The notes under the pieces were generated by a model. It did no database searches, had not been told where the DNA came from, and saw only the letters and a list, made by a program, of their open reading frames with translations. Both the position numbers and the translations under genes were made by a program. Below are positions 50,611-61,340 of a stretch of 64,000 bases of DNA, piece after piece; the first letter of the stretch is position 1; each line of letters begins with the position of its first letter. The DNA comes from CAVSUZ01 sp963791885 (GTDB taxonomy: Bacteria; Pseudomonadota; Alphaproteobacteria; Acetobacterales; Acetobacteraceae). The stretch covers positions 1,054,001-1,118,000 of the forward strand of contig CAWBUL010000006.1 in the NCBI GenBank assembly GCA_963791885.1. Reading direction: 5' to 3'.

Positions 50611-52101
50611 ATGGCATTCGATCACCCCGATCCGGCCAGACACATCATCGCTGAGGCGCTCGCCTTCGATGATGTGCTTATGATGCCGGCCTATTCGCAA
50701 ATTCTGCCCACCGAGACCGATACCCGCACCCGACTGACGCGCGAGATCAATCTCAACATTCCCTTGATTTCGGCGGCTATGGATACGGTCACGGAGAGCG
50801 AGATGGCGATCGCCATGGCGCAGCTCGGCGGCATCGGCGTAATCCATAAGAACCTGACGTCGGAAGAGCAGGCGGCCGCGGTGCGGCAGGTGAAGAAGTT
50901 CGAGTTGGGAATGGTGATCAATCCGGTCACCATTCATCCCGATCAAACTTTGGCGGATGCCCGGGCGCTGATGATGGCCCACCGGATCAGCGGCATTCCG
51001 GTGGTCGAGCGCGACACAGGCCGCCTTGTGGGCATTCTCACCCATCGCGACGTCCGGTTTGCAACCGATCCCACGCTTCGTGTTTACGAACTCATGACGC
51101 GGGAGAACCTCGTCACCGTGCGCGGCGACGTGGACCCGGAGGAGGCACGCCGCCTACTCCACCGGCATCGGATCGAGAAACTGCTGGTGGTCGACGACAC
51201 GTATCGCTGCGTCGGGCTGATCACCGTGAAGGATATGGACAAGGCGCAGGCGCATCCGCTGGCGAACAAGGATGAGCTGGGGCGGCTGCGAGTCGCCGCG
51301 GCGACCGGGGTCGGTGCGGCGGGGGCGCAGCGCGCTCGGGCGCTGATCGACGCTGAAGCCGACGTGATCGTGGTCGACACAGCGCACGGTCACTCGCAGG
51401 GCGTGCTGCAGGCTGTGGAAGCGATCAAATCGCTGTCTAACTCGGTGCAAGTGATCGCGGGCAATGTCGCGACTCCGGAGGGAGCGCTGGCGCTGATCGA
51501 GGCCGGCGCCGACGCGGTGAAGATCGGTATCGGACCGGGCAGTATCTGCACCACGCGGGTCGTAGCCGGGGTTGGTGTGCCCCAATTCACTGCGGTGCTG
51601 GAATTTGCGGCGGCGTGCCGAGAGCGTGGGGTACCGGCAATCGCCGACGGCGGGATGCGCACCTCTGGCGACATCGTGAAGGCTATCGCTGCCGGCGCCG
51701 ACGCCGTTATGGTGGGATCGCTGTTGGCGGGGACGGACGAGGCGCCGGGGGAGGTATTCCTGTATCAGGGCCGCTCCTACAAATCCTATCGTGGCATGGG
51801 CAGCATCGGAGCGATGGCCCGCGGATCGGCGGATCGTTACTTTCAGCAAGACATCAAGGATCAATTGAAACTTGTTCCTGAAGGTGTCGAGGGACGGGTC
51901 GGCTATAAGGGGCCGGTCGCTGCGGTGGTGCACCAGCTGGTCGGTGGGCTTCGCGCGGGCATGGGATACACCGGTAGCCGGGCAGTGGGCGAGCTGCAGC
52001 AGAACGCGCGCTTCCGGCGTGTGACCGGAGCGGGATTGCGGGAGAGCCACGTGCATGACGTAGCGATCACCCGCGAAGCGCCAAATTACAGGCAGGATTA
52101 A
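50611..52101 (+). CDS. guaB: Inosine-5'-monophosphate dehydrogenase
   Basis: A 496-residue enzyme for the first step of GMP synthesis. AFDDVLMMPAYS starts the barrel; two CBS domains lie at about 95-210; the catalytic loop is KIGIGPGSICTTRV with its Cys. GGMRTSGDIVKAIAAGADAVM and YRGMGSIGAM are further markers. Followed five bases later by the dehalogenase gene. Confidence 0.97.
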   Translation: MAFDHPDPARHIIAEALAFDDVLMMPAYSQILPTETDTRTRLTREINLNIPLISAAMDTVTESEMAIAMAQLGGIGVIHKNLTSEEQAAAVRQVKKFELGMVINPVTIHPDQTLADARALMMAHRISGIPVVERDTGRLVGILTHRDVRFATDPTLRVYELMTRENLVTVRGDVDPEEARRLLHRHRIEKLLVVDDTYRCVGLITVKDMDKAQAHPLANKDELGRLRVAAATGVGAAGAQRARALIDAEADVIVVDTAHGHSQGVLQAVEAIKSLSNSVQVIAGNVATPEGALALIEAGADAVKIGIGPGSICTTRVVAGVGVPQFTAVLEFAAACRERGVPAIADGGMRTSGDIVKAIAAGADAVMVGSLLAGTDEAPGEVFLYQGRSYKSYRGMGSIGAMARGSADRYFQQDIKDQLKLVPEGVEGRVGYKGPVAAVVHQLVGGLRAGMGYTGSRAVGELQQNARFRRVTGAGLRESHVHDVAITREAPNYRQD

Positions 52102-52106
52102 ACCCA

Positions 52107-52802
52107 ATGGTGAAGGTGACGGTCTTCGACGCGGTTGGCACTCTGCTCGACGTGAATTCGCCTATGCGGACGCACGCGGCGCGCCTGGGGCCTGATTGGC
52201 AGCGCATCAGCCAGGATTGGCGGACGAAGCACATTGAGTACACATGGGTGCGGAGCCTCGCGGGCCAGTATGTCGGGTTCTGGCAACTCGCACAGGAGGC
52301 CCTCGCAGTGACAGCCGCCCGTCACGGGATCAGTGATCCCGGACTTATTGGCGATGTGCTGAGCGAGTTCCGTCGGCTCGACCCATATCCCGAGGTGTCT
52401 GAGGCACTGCGGGGTTTGCAGGCGCGAGGAGTTCCACGTGCGGTGCTGTCCAACGGTGATCCGGACCTCCTGGAGGAACTTCTGTCGCACGCCGGGATCG
52501 CCAATCTTCTCGACGAAGTGCTGAGCGTTGATGCCGTTCGCATCTATAAACCCGATGCACGTGTGTACCGGATGGTGACCGAGCGGCTAGGGGTACCAGC
52601 CGGTGACGTGGCGTTCTTTTCCTCTAACCCTTGGGATGCATTCGGAGCGCTGACGTTCGGGTTTCAGGTGTTCTGGGTGAACCGAGTTGGCGCGCCGGAC
52701 GAGTACCGGCTTGAGGGGCAGAGTTACGGAACTGTCGGATCTGAGCGATTCGCGCCTGGAAGCGTTCGGAGCGGGCGGCGAGTGAGACAAAAGGTAAAAT
52801 GA
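52107..52802 (+). CDS. Haloacid dehalogenase, type II
   Basis: A 231-residue HAD-fold enzyme of the L-2-haloacid dehalogenase group. The nucleophile Asp is in VTVFDAVGTLLDVN; the substrate-binding Arg region is WRTKHIEYTWVRSLAG; SNGDPDLLEEL, IYKPDARVYRMV and FFSSNPWDAFGALTFGFQVF are typical. It should hydrolyse 2-haloalkanoates with inversion. Its stop overlaps the RsmB start by four bases, an odd pairing of functions but tightly coupled. Confidence 0.87.
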   Translation: MVKVTVFDAVGTLLDVNSPMRTHAARLGPDWQRISQDWRTKHIEYTWVRSLAGQYVGFWQLAQEALAVTAARHGISDPGLIGDVLSEFRRLDPYPEVSEALRGLQARGVPRAVLSNGDPDLLEELLSHAGIANLLDEVLSVDAVRIYKPDARVYRMVTERLGVPAGDVAFFSSNPWDAFGALTFGFQVFWVNRVGAPDEYRLEGQSYGTVGSERFAPGSVRSGRRVRQKVK

Positions 52803-54091
52803 CTCCAGCCGGGCGGTTTGCCGCGGCAATCACATTGCTGGAGGCGATCGGTCAGGACCAACGGCCAGCGGACGCGGTGGCCAACCAGTTCTTTCGCGAG
52901 CGCCGGTTCATCGGATCAGGAGACCGCAGGGCCGTTTCCGATCTGGTCTGGAGTGTGCTGCGGTCCTGGCGGCGGCTCGAGTGGTGGCTTGGGCGGACCG
53001 GGGCTGTTGCGTCGCCCCGGCTGATGGCCGCTGGTTCGGCAGTGCTCTCCGGCGCCGATCCGTCAGCCATGGGCCGGTTATTCTCCGGCGGGCAATTTGC
53101 GCCCGCACCGCTCTCAGCGACTGAAACGGCGACGCTGGAGCGTCTGCGCGGGCACACGCTGGAGCATCCGCACATGCCAGAGGCGGTCCGGCTCGAGGTA
53201 CCGGATTGGATTCTTCCCTGCTTCGCCGAACGGTTCGGCCCCGCGCTGGAGGGGGAAATGGCCGCGATGCTGACGCTGGCCCCGTTAGATTTGCGCGTAA
53301 ACCTGCTCAGAGGCACGCGGGAGGAGGCGATCGCTGCTCTTGCCGCCGAAGGGATCGAGGCAGAGCCGACGCCGCTGTCCCCATGGGGTTTGCGCGTTGC
53401 CGGGCGCCGGGCCGTGACAAGCGGGGCAGCGTTCAGGTCCGGGCTGGTGGAGATCCAGGACGAGGGTAGTCAGTGCGTGGCCCTCCTGGCCGATGCCCGG
53501 CCCGGATTGCGCGTAGCCGACCTGTGCGCCGGAGCCGGCGGGAAGACACTGGCGATGGCCGTGACCATGGCCAATCGAGGACAAATCCTGGCCTGCGACG
53601 TATCCGCTGCACGATTGGAGTCCGCCGTGCGGCGATTTCGCCGGGCCGGGGTCCATAATGTCGAGCGGCTCGTATTGGCGCCCGGGGAAAAGCGGCTGAA
53701 GCGACTCGCCGGGCGCTTCGATCGTGTGCTGGTGGATGCACCCTGTACTGGAACCGGAACATGGCGCCGCAATCCGGACGCCCGACGGCGCCTAACAGAG
53801 CAGGATCTGCAGGAGCTTACGGCGAAACAGAAAGAAATTCTCGACCTCGCCGCCCGGCTGGTTCGCAACGGGGGCAAACTGATCTACGCTACATGCTCAC
53901 TACTGTATGAGGAAAACGAGGCGCAGGTGGCTTGGCTTCGGGATCGTCATCCTGATTTCGTGCAGGTCCCATTGAGGCGGGCATGGGAAGGCGCGCCGAC
54001 GGACATGTGTGAACTAGATGCGGTGCTGCTTACGCCGGCGCGCAACGGCACCGACGGTTTCTTCGCCTGCGTTCTGGAGCGCGCGGCATGA
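52799..54091 (+). CDS. rsmB: RsmB-type 16S rRNA (cytosine-C5) methyltransferase
   Basis: A 430-residue NOL1/NOP2/Sun-family enzyme. An N-terminal NusB-like domain (to about 140) precedes the catalytic domain: VADLCAGAGGKTLAMAV binds SAM, VLVDAPCTGTGTWRRNPD carries one catalytic Cys, and LIYATCSLLYEENEAQV the other. It modifies C967-equivalent in 16S rRNA. It overlaps both neighbours by four bases. Confidence 0.9.
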   Translation: MTPAGRFAAAITLLEAIGQDQRPADAVANQFFRERRFIGSGDRRAVSDLVWSVLRSWRRLEWWLGRTGAVASPRLMAAGSAVLSGADPSAMGRLFSGGQFAPAPLSATETATLERLRGHTLEHPHMPEAVRLEVPDWILPCFAERFGPALEGEMAAMLTLAPLDLRVNLLRGTREEAIAALAAEGIEAEPTPLSPWGLRVAGRRAVTSGAAFRSGLVEIQDEGSQCVALLADARPGLRVADLCAGAGGKTLAMAVTMANRGQILACDVSAARLESAVRRFRRAGVHNVERLVLAPGEKRLKRLAGRFDRVLVDAPCTGTGTWRRNPDARRRLTEQDLQELTAKQKEILDLAARLVRNGGKLIYATCSLLYEENEAQVAWLRDRHPDFVQVPLRRAWEGAPTDMCELDAVLLTPARNGTDGFFACVLERAA

Positions 54092-54648
54092 TCGGCATCC
54101 GCCGCGGGCGACCTGGAGATGCAGTGGGCATCGCTGCAGTGCACGTGGCGGCTTGGCGCAGTGCATATCCCGGGATCCTCCCCGAGGGTTACCTGGCCAG
54201 GCTCTCGGTACCTCGGCAGGCAGGATATTACGAAGCGATGCTGCGGATGGGCGAGGGGGTGCTGGTCGCGACCGCTTCGGGGACCGATGTGCCCGCGGGT
54301 GAGCGTCCGCGTATCGTTGGATTCGCGACCGCCGACATTCCCCGAACCACCCGTCCGCGGCTGGCGGATGGCGAGATCCACACGCTCTATGTGTCGGATG
54401 ACTGGCGGGAGCGCGGGATCGGCCGCCGCCTGATGCGTACTGCCGCAGGGTATCTAGCGGAAGATGGCGCCCGCTCGGCCTATCTGTGGGTGCTCAGCGA
54501 TAACCCGAGCCGCTGGTTTTACGAGCGGCTGGGCGGTCGCCCCGTCGCTCGCAGTGAGATCCAGGTCGCTGGTCGCACACTGATGCAGACCGCATTCGTC
54601 TGGGACCCGATCGAGAAGCTGCTAACCGAGCGAACCTCCGCCGCCTGA
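54088..54648 (+). CDS. GNAT-family N-acetyltransferase
   Basis: A 186-residue acetyltransferase. The beta4-alpha3 motif is HTLYVSDDWRERGIGRRLMR, with the acetyl-CoA loop in ERGIGR; WVLSDNPSRWFYERLGGRPV is motif B. Target unknown. Coupled to rsmB by a 4-base overlap. Confidence 0.87.
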   Translation: MIGIRRGRPGDAVGIAAVHVAAWRSAYPGILPEGYLARLSVPRQAGYYEAMLRMGEGVLVATASGTDVPAGERPRIVGFATADIPRTTRPRLADGEIHTLYVSDDWRERGIGRRLMRTAAGYLAEDGARSAYLWVLSDNPSRWFYERLGGRPVARSEIQVAGRTLMQTAFVWDPIEKLLTERTSAA

Positions 54649-54719
54649 TCGGTCATCAGCGGCTATGCAACATTGCAGGCCCGCCGGCGTTTCCGGAGAA
54701 ACGATCCAGGAGATGCCTG

Positions 54720-55298
54720 ATGCGACTTCTTACCCTCACCGCCGCGGCTGGCCTGCTCATTGCGGGTCTGACCTTGGGGACGGCGCAAGCCCAGACCGTG
54801 CCGCTGACGTACTCTCAAGCCTTGAGTCCACAGGAAGTCCAGATGGTGCAGCAGCAACTGCGCCAATTCGGCGTTTATTCGGGCTCGATCGACGGCCAGT
54901 GGGGACCGGACAGCGTGATTGCTCTGCAGCGATTCCAACAGCAGCATGGAATCCAACCAACCGGCCAGCTGAATGAGGGCACCGTCGCTTCGTTGGGTCT
55001 GAATCCTGGGATGCTGGTGAGCGGCCCACCGGCGCCCGTCACAGCAATGGCACCCCCGCCTGCTCCTGCTTACGCATACCAGCCGGCAGTCAGTCCCCGA
55101 GGCGTGACTGCGGTGCATGACCGGCTGCGCCAGCTTGGCTACTATCACGGCAATGTCGACGGCGTGTGGGGGGCGGAGACTCAGCAGGCGCTGCAAGCGT
55201 TCCAGCAGGGGCACGGACTGCAGCCCGATGCGCAGCTGAACCCGATTACAATTTCAGCGCTGGGCTTAAACCCAGGTTGGGTGTTCGCCGGGCGGTAG
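54720..55298 (+). CDS. Exported protein with two peptidoglycan-binding domains
   Basis: A 192-residue protein with a signal peptide (1-23, ending GTAQAQ) and two PG_binding_1 domains, at about 35-95 (LSPQEVQMVQQQLRQFGVYS) and 125-185 (VTAVHDRLRQLGYYHGNVDG), joined by a Pro/Ala-rich linker (PPAPVTAMAPPPAPAYA). No catalytic domain is attached. It likely binds the cell wall in the periplasm. Confidence 0.85.
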   Translation: MRLLTLTAAAGLLIAGLTLGTAQAQTVPLTYSQALSPQEVQMVQQQLRQFGVYSGSIDGQWGPDSVIALQRFQQQHGIQPTGQLNEGTVASLGLNPGMLVSGPPAPVTAMAPPPAPAYAYQPAVSPRGVTAVHDRLRQLGYYHGNVDGVWGAETQQALQAFQQGHGLQPDAQLNPITISALGLNPGWVFAGR

Positions 55299-55307
55299 CG
55301 CTCCTTT

Positions 55308-55814
55308 TTAGCTTCGGTCGAGCCGCTTCATCGTCCGCTCGAGCGTGAGGGGCGGGACGAACGAGGAAACGTCTCCGCCGAGGAGCGCCACTTCCTTGAC
55401 CAGCTTGGACGCGATGAATTGGTGGCGCTCGCTTGCCATGAGAAAAACGGTCTCGATATCCGGGGCCATGCGGTAATTCATCCCGGCCATCTGAAACTCA
55501 TAGTCGAAGTCGGACACGGCCCGCAGGCCGCGAATGATCATTATGGCGCCGATTTCGCGTGCGAACTCGATCAGCAGACCCTTAAAGGGGACAACTTCGA
55601 TCTTGGTCTGATTGCGGTCAGCGATGGCGGAGATCTCCGATCTCACCAATTCGACGCGTTCTTCCAACGGAAAGAGCGGACCCTTTCCGGTATTGATAGC
55701 GACGCCAATGACCAAGTGATCGACCAGCCGAACGGCGCGATCAATCACATCCAGATGACCGTTGTGCATCGGGTCGAAGGTGCCGGGGTATAGGCCGATA
55801 TGGGACTCAGGCAT
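55308..55814 (-). CDS. coaD: Phosphopantetheine adenylyltransferase
   Basis: A 168-residue enzyme of coenzyme A synthesis. GLYPGTFDPMHNGHLDVIDR holds the HxGH-type nucleotide motif; IIRGLRAVSDFDYEFQMA and the end motif SSFVPPLTLERTM follow. Its ATG lies in the last codons of gyrA (8-base overlap), a common alphaproteobacterial order. Confidence 0.95.
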   Translation of the reverse strand: MPESHIGLYPGTFDPMHNGHLDVIDRAVRLVDHLVIGVAINTGKGPLFPLEERVELVRSEISAIADRNQTKIEVVPFKGLLIEFAREIGAIMIIRGLRAVSDFDYEFQMAGMNYRMAPDIETVFLMASERHQFIASKLVKEVALLGGDVSSFVPPLTLERTMKRLDRS

Positions 55815-58506
55815 CGGCTTCTTCTCCGGCATCGTCCACCACAGGGAAGACACTCATTACCTGCTCGCCGCTATCGAGGCGGAACAACGTAACTCCCATC
55901 GCCGCGCGTCCGGTCATACGGACCTGATCGGCAGGAATGCGGATCAGCCGGCCCGCGTCCGTCACAAGCATTACGTCGTCTCCTTGTCGGACCGGGAACG
56001 TCGCGACCACAGCACCACCATTTCGAGAGGCGAGGGTAATGTTAGTAATGCCCTGGCCCCCGCGGCCGGTGACGCGATACTCGTAGGCCGAGCTGCGCTT
56101 GCCGAACCCGCCATTGGTGACCGTCAGCAGCACTTCCTCCGCGTCCCGCAACACGGCGAGACGGTCTTCGTCCAGAGTAACGTCTTGCACGACCTCTTCA
56201 GGTTCGGCCTGCGTCTCGTCCTCGGCCGGGGTGCGGCGCTGCTTGAGGTATGCGGCACGTTCCTCGACGGACGCATCGAGATGGCGGAGGACGGACATGC
56301 TGACAACCTCGTCGCCCGAAACCAGCTTGATGCCGCGTACTCCGGAGCTGTCACGACCAGCGAAGACGCGCAGCGTGTCGTCAGTGATTTGGAAGCGGAT
56401 GCAACGACCTCTGCGCGTGGCGAGCATCAGATCGTCGCCTTCATGGCAGGTGGCAACGCCGATCAGATGGTCGCCTTCCTCGAGTTTCATGGCGATCAGT
56501 CCAGCCGAGCGGACGTTGCGGAAATCCGACAGGCGGTTGCGCCGGACATTACCGGAGGTGGTGGCAAAGACGAGGTGTAGGCTGTCCCACAAGCTCTCAT
56601 CCTGCGGCAGAGGCAGGACGGCGGTTATGCTATCCTGTCCGAGCTCGGGAAGCAGATTGACGAGGGCGCGTCCCTTTGCGGTGGGCGAGGCTTCCGGCAG
56701 CCGCCAGACCTTCTCGCGGAACGCCTTGCCGCCGGAGGAGAAGAACAGCACCCATTGATGGGTATGGGCGTTGAAGCTGCGGGTGACGATATCGTCGCCG
56801 CGCGTACCTGCACCGGTGCGGCCGCGGCCGCCGCGATTCTGTGCGCGGAACGTATCGAGCGGCGTGCGCTTGATGAAGCCATCCCGCGTGATGGTGACCA
56901 CCATCTGGCTGGGCTCGATCAGGCTTTCATCGTCCTGATCGGCCTCGGCTTCCTCGATGGTGGTCAGGCGCGGGGTGGTAAGCTCGGCGCGGGCCTTCAG
57001 CAATTCCTCGCGCATCACCTCCATGCGGCGAATATGCGAGCCGAGAATATCGAGCAGCTCACGAATGGTGCCGGCGACCTCGGTCATTTCAGCGGTAATC
57101 TTTTCGCGCTCGAGGCCGGTCAGGCGTTGCAGCCGCAAGTCCAGGATGCCCCGGGCTTGGGCTTCGGTCAGGCGGACGGTGTTTTCGGGCGTGATGACGT
57201 TGCCGGGTTCATCGATGAGGGCGAGCAGGGCGGAGACGTCCGCAGCGGGCCAGTCGCGCGACATGAGTTCGGCGCGTGCGGTGGCGGGGTCGGGACTGGC
57301 GCGGATAACCCGGATGACCTCGTCGATATTGGCGACCGCGATGGCAAGGCCAACCAGGAGGTGGGCGCGGTCACGGGCCTTGGCGAGTTCGAAGCGAGAA
57401 CGACGAAGGATAACCTCCTCGCGGAAGGCGATGAACGCCATCAGCGCGTCCTTGAGGCCGAAGAGTCGCGGGCGCCCCCCGTCAAGCGCCAGCATGTTTA
57501 CGCCGAAACTGATCTGCATGTTGGTGTGGCGGAAGAGTTGGTTGAGCACGACCTCGGCGGTGGCTTCGCGCCTGAGTTCTATCACGACGCGCATGCCGGA
57601 GCGGTCGGATTCGTCGCGCATCTCGCCGATGCCCTCAATTGTCTTGGCGCGGACGAGTTCGCCGATGCGTTCAAGCAGGGCGGCCTTGTTCACCTGGTAG
57701 GGGAGCTCAGTGACGATGATCGCCTGACGACCGCTGCGGATATCCTCGATCTCCGCCCGGGCACGGAGAATGACGGATCCTCGGCCGGCTTCGAAGGCGC
57801 TCCGAATGCCAGCACGGCCCAGAATGATACCCCCGGTTGGGAAGTCCGGGCCGGGGACGATGCGGATCAATTCGTCAAGCGAGGTGTCCGGATTATCCAC
57901 CAGGGTCAGCGTGGCATCCATGATTTCGGTCGGGTTGTGCGTCGGGATGTTTGTTGCCATGCCGACCGCGATGCCGGAGCCGCCATTGATGAGCAGGTTG
58001 GGGAGGGCGGCTGGAAGGACGCGGGGCTCCCTCTCGGATTCATCGTAGTTTGGTTGGAAATCGACAGTGTCCTTGTCGATGTCCTCCAGCAGCATCATAG
58101 ACGCCCTGGCCAGGCGGACTTCGGTGTAGCGCATGGCCGCCGGCGGATCGTTGTCAACGGAGCCGAAATTGCCCTGACCGTCGATCAGACGCGCGCGCAT
58201 GGAGAAGGGTTGCGCCATCCGGACCATGGCGTCGTAAATCGCCAGGTCGCCGTGTGGGTGGTATTTACCCATCACGTCGCCGACGACGCGTGCCGATTTC
58301 CGGTAGGGCTTGTCGGGCGTGTAGCCGGATTCATGCATCGAATAGAGGATGCGGCGGTGGACTGGCTTGAGGCCGTCTCGGGCATCGGGCAGGGCGCGCG
58401 CAACGATGACCGACATGGCGTAGTCGAGGTAGGAGCGGCGCATCTCCTCCTCGAGCGTGACGGGCTGCAGGTCTTCCGGCGGGGTAGGGTCGGAGGTGTC
58501 GCTCAA
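55807..58506 (-). CDS. gyrA: DNA gyrase subunit A
   Basis: An 899-residue type II topoisomerase subunit. The winged-helix region has KYHPHGDLAIYDAMVRMAQ, the active-site Tyr is in AAMRYTEVRLAR, and the C-terminal beta-pinwheel has the GyrA box-like GRGGQGITNI. At the position of E. coli Ser83 the residue is Leu (CTG codon), the change that gives quinolone resistance there; Asp87 is kept. The CTG is plain in the sequence; whether it is native to this lineage is not known from here. It stands immediately upstream of the rRNA operon, in opposite orientation. Confidence 0.97.
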   Translation of the reverse strand: MSDTSDPTPPEDLQPVTLEEEMRRSYLDYAMSVIVARALPDARDGLKPVHRRILYSMHESGYTPDKPYRKSARVVGDVMGKYHPHGDLAIYDAMVRMAQPFSMRARLIDGQGNFGSVDNDPPAAMRYTEVRLARASMMLLEDIDKDTVDFQPNYDESEREPRVLPAALPNLLINGGSGIAVGMATNIPTHNPTEIMDATLTLVDNPDTSLDELIRIVPGPDFPTGGIILGRAGIRSAFEAGRGSVILRARAEIEDIRSGRQAIIVTELPYQVNKAALLERIGELVRAKTIEGIGEMRDESDRSGMRVVIELRREATAEVVLNQLFRHTNMQISFGVNMLALDGGRPRLFGLKDALMAFIAFREEVILRRSRFELAKARDRAHLLVGLAIAVANIDEVIRVIRASPDPATARAELMSRDWPAADVSALLALIDEPGNVITPENTVRLTEAQARGILDLRLQRLTGLEREKITAEMTEVAGTIRELLDILGSHIRRMEVMREELLKARAELTTPRLTTIEEAEADQDDESLIEPSQMVVTITRDGFIKRTPLDTFRAQNRGGRGRTGAGTRGDDIVTRSFNAHTHQWVLFFSSGGKAFREKVWRLPEASPTAKGRALVNLLPELGQDSITAVLPLPQDESLWDSLHLVFATTSGNVRRNRLSDFRNVRSAGLIAMKLEEGDHLIGVATCHEGDDLMLATRRGRCIRFQITDDTLRVFAGRDSSGVRGIKLVSGDEVVSMSVLRHLDASVEERAAYLKQRRTPAEDETQAEPEEVVQDVTLDEDRLAVLRDAEEVLLTVTNGGFGKRSSAYEYRVTGRGGQGITNITLASRNGGAVVATFPVRQGDDVMLVTDAGRLIRIPADQVRMTGRAAMGVTLFRLDSGEQVMSVFPVVDDAGEEADA

Positions 58507-58678
58507 GCTATGTCCGATCGGGGTGAGGTCAGGCGCTGCGATGCAGCGAATCAGGGATTATGTAGGCGAATCAGACTGGAATGACGAGAGTTTCCCTCAC
58601 GATCGGGGGCTAAAAGGTTGCATCACAAGGCTCCGAGACGGCCCTTTCTGGCGGAAGCGGAATGGCGCTGTCATGCCG

Positions 58679-58707
58679 TTGACATGGGTTTGGCGGGCGA
58701 CTAGATA
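58679..58707 (+). promoter_or_regulatory. rRNA operon promoter
   Basis: TTGACA (58679-58684), 17 bases, then TAGATA (58702-58707): a perfect -35, ideal spacing and a good -10. The GC-rich bases after it (GCCGCTCC) fit a stringently controlled discriminator. Transcription should start near 58714, about 290 bases before 16S. Confidence 0.8.
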
Positions 58708-58744
58708 GCCGCTCCTCGACGCGGGCCGCTGCGGTTCACGTCCG

Positions 58745-58757
58745 GTTCTTTGACAAT
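58745..58757 (+). promoter_or_regulatory. boxA-like antitermination element
   Basis: GTTCTTTGACAAT resembles the Nus antitermination boxA (TGCTCTTTAACA type) and lies in the leader before 16S, as expected. Confidence 0.55.
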
Positions 58758-59006
58758 CATATCGGTGAGAAGGGATACGCGGGCGGCGTTTTGTGCTGGT
58801 TGCGGTTGGGCAGGGCTGAAGCGAAGACTTTGGCTCATCTTGACTGTGCTGCAGGGCTGCTTGCGTATTCGGAGAATGCGTTAAGACGCTTTGGAGTTTG
58901 CCGATTATTTTCTGCGTGAGCGGGGGGTAGTTGGCAGATGGATGAGTTCGGGTCTGTTCGTTTTTGTCTGGGTTGGTGCCTTTGGGTACGAGCTTGGACG
59001 AAGATG

Positions 59007-60500
<1,494 letters not shown>

Positions 60501-60728
60501 AAGGATGCGTCCTGAGGCTTTGGCTTTGGGATGCTCCGATCAACGGCCCTGGGGTGGATGCCCTGGGGACCTGCTCTGGGACGCTGTTGCGCCCCGGGGT
60601 TTCGCGGATGCCTGCCGGATCGTTCTGGCGCGGGCGCCGCCCACGTATCCCTTCGTGACAGTGGTCAGTGACCGCGGACGGTTGTTTTGGACTGTCCGGC
60701 GGTCGGGCTGATTGCTGTCGTTCACTGC

Positions 60729-60804
<76 letters not shown>

Positions 60805-60805
<1 letters not shown>

Positions 60806-60852
60806 TTTGGGGCCCATCATTTGGCTTGGCTTGCCATTTGGCGATCATTTGG
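60805..60852 (+). repeat. Four ATTTGG repeats between the spacer tRNAs
   Basis: ATTTGG at 60805, 60819, 60836 and 60847, irregularly spaced, fill most of the 69 bases between tRNA-Ile and tRNA-Ala. Low-complexity expansion is the simplest reading. Confidence 0.5.
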
Positions 60853-60874
60853 TTGGGTCGATGTGGGACGAGCT

Positions 60875-60950
60875 GGGGACGTAGCTCAGCTGGGAGAGCA
60901 CCTGCTTTGCAAGCAGGGGGTCGTCGGTTCGAACCCGATCGTCTCCACCA
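60875..60950 (+). tRNA. tRNA-Ala (TGC)
   Basis: 76 bases, GGGGACGTAGCTCAGCTGG to an encoded CCA. Anticodon TGC at 60908-60910. Standard second spacer tRNA. Confidence 0.97.
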
Positions 60951-61340
60951 GCCTGTCGCTGGACCGGTCTTAGGCCAGAATAGGTCTTGGGCTGAAGGTC
61001 TTGCCGGCTGGGAGCGCGCTGGGTGATTGGCGCATGCAGTGAAAGAAGAACGGAAATCGGGTTCCGGCGGCCTCGGGCAGAGGCCGGCGGGATCTGTTGC
61101 GTCCGTGCGGCGTCAAGCCGTGCGGACGGATGTGGTCTTTGTCAGGGTGAATCAGGTTTTGGTGCGTCTCTGGGGACGGCCGTTGCATGTCTGACCGGTA
61201 GGTTGTGAGACCTGCCCGCGGCGGTGCGGTGTTCAGAGGCGAAACTGTTGTGTGCTGAATGAGAGATGGCTTTTGCGGAGGCGTTTTTGGCGAAAACCGT
61301 AGGGTTGGCGCTGAGGATGGTTTCCGTGCATGGGTTGTCT
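60951..61340. other. Spacer between tRNA-Ala and 23S rRNA
   Basis: 390 bases without a gene. Contains the processing stem side for 23S; no further tRNA was found. Confidence 0.7.

Larger units (their letters stand above)
58507..59006. other. gyrA-rrn intergenic region
   Basis: A 500-base region with no gene, between the divergent gyrA and 16S. It holds a strong rRNA promoter (58679-58707), a boxA-like element and the pre-16S leader. No gyrA promoter was clearly seen. Confidence 0.7.

Noticed and set aside
56755..58584. A 609-codon plus-strand frame opposite gyrA
   Set aside because: A shadow of the conserved gyrA coding strand.
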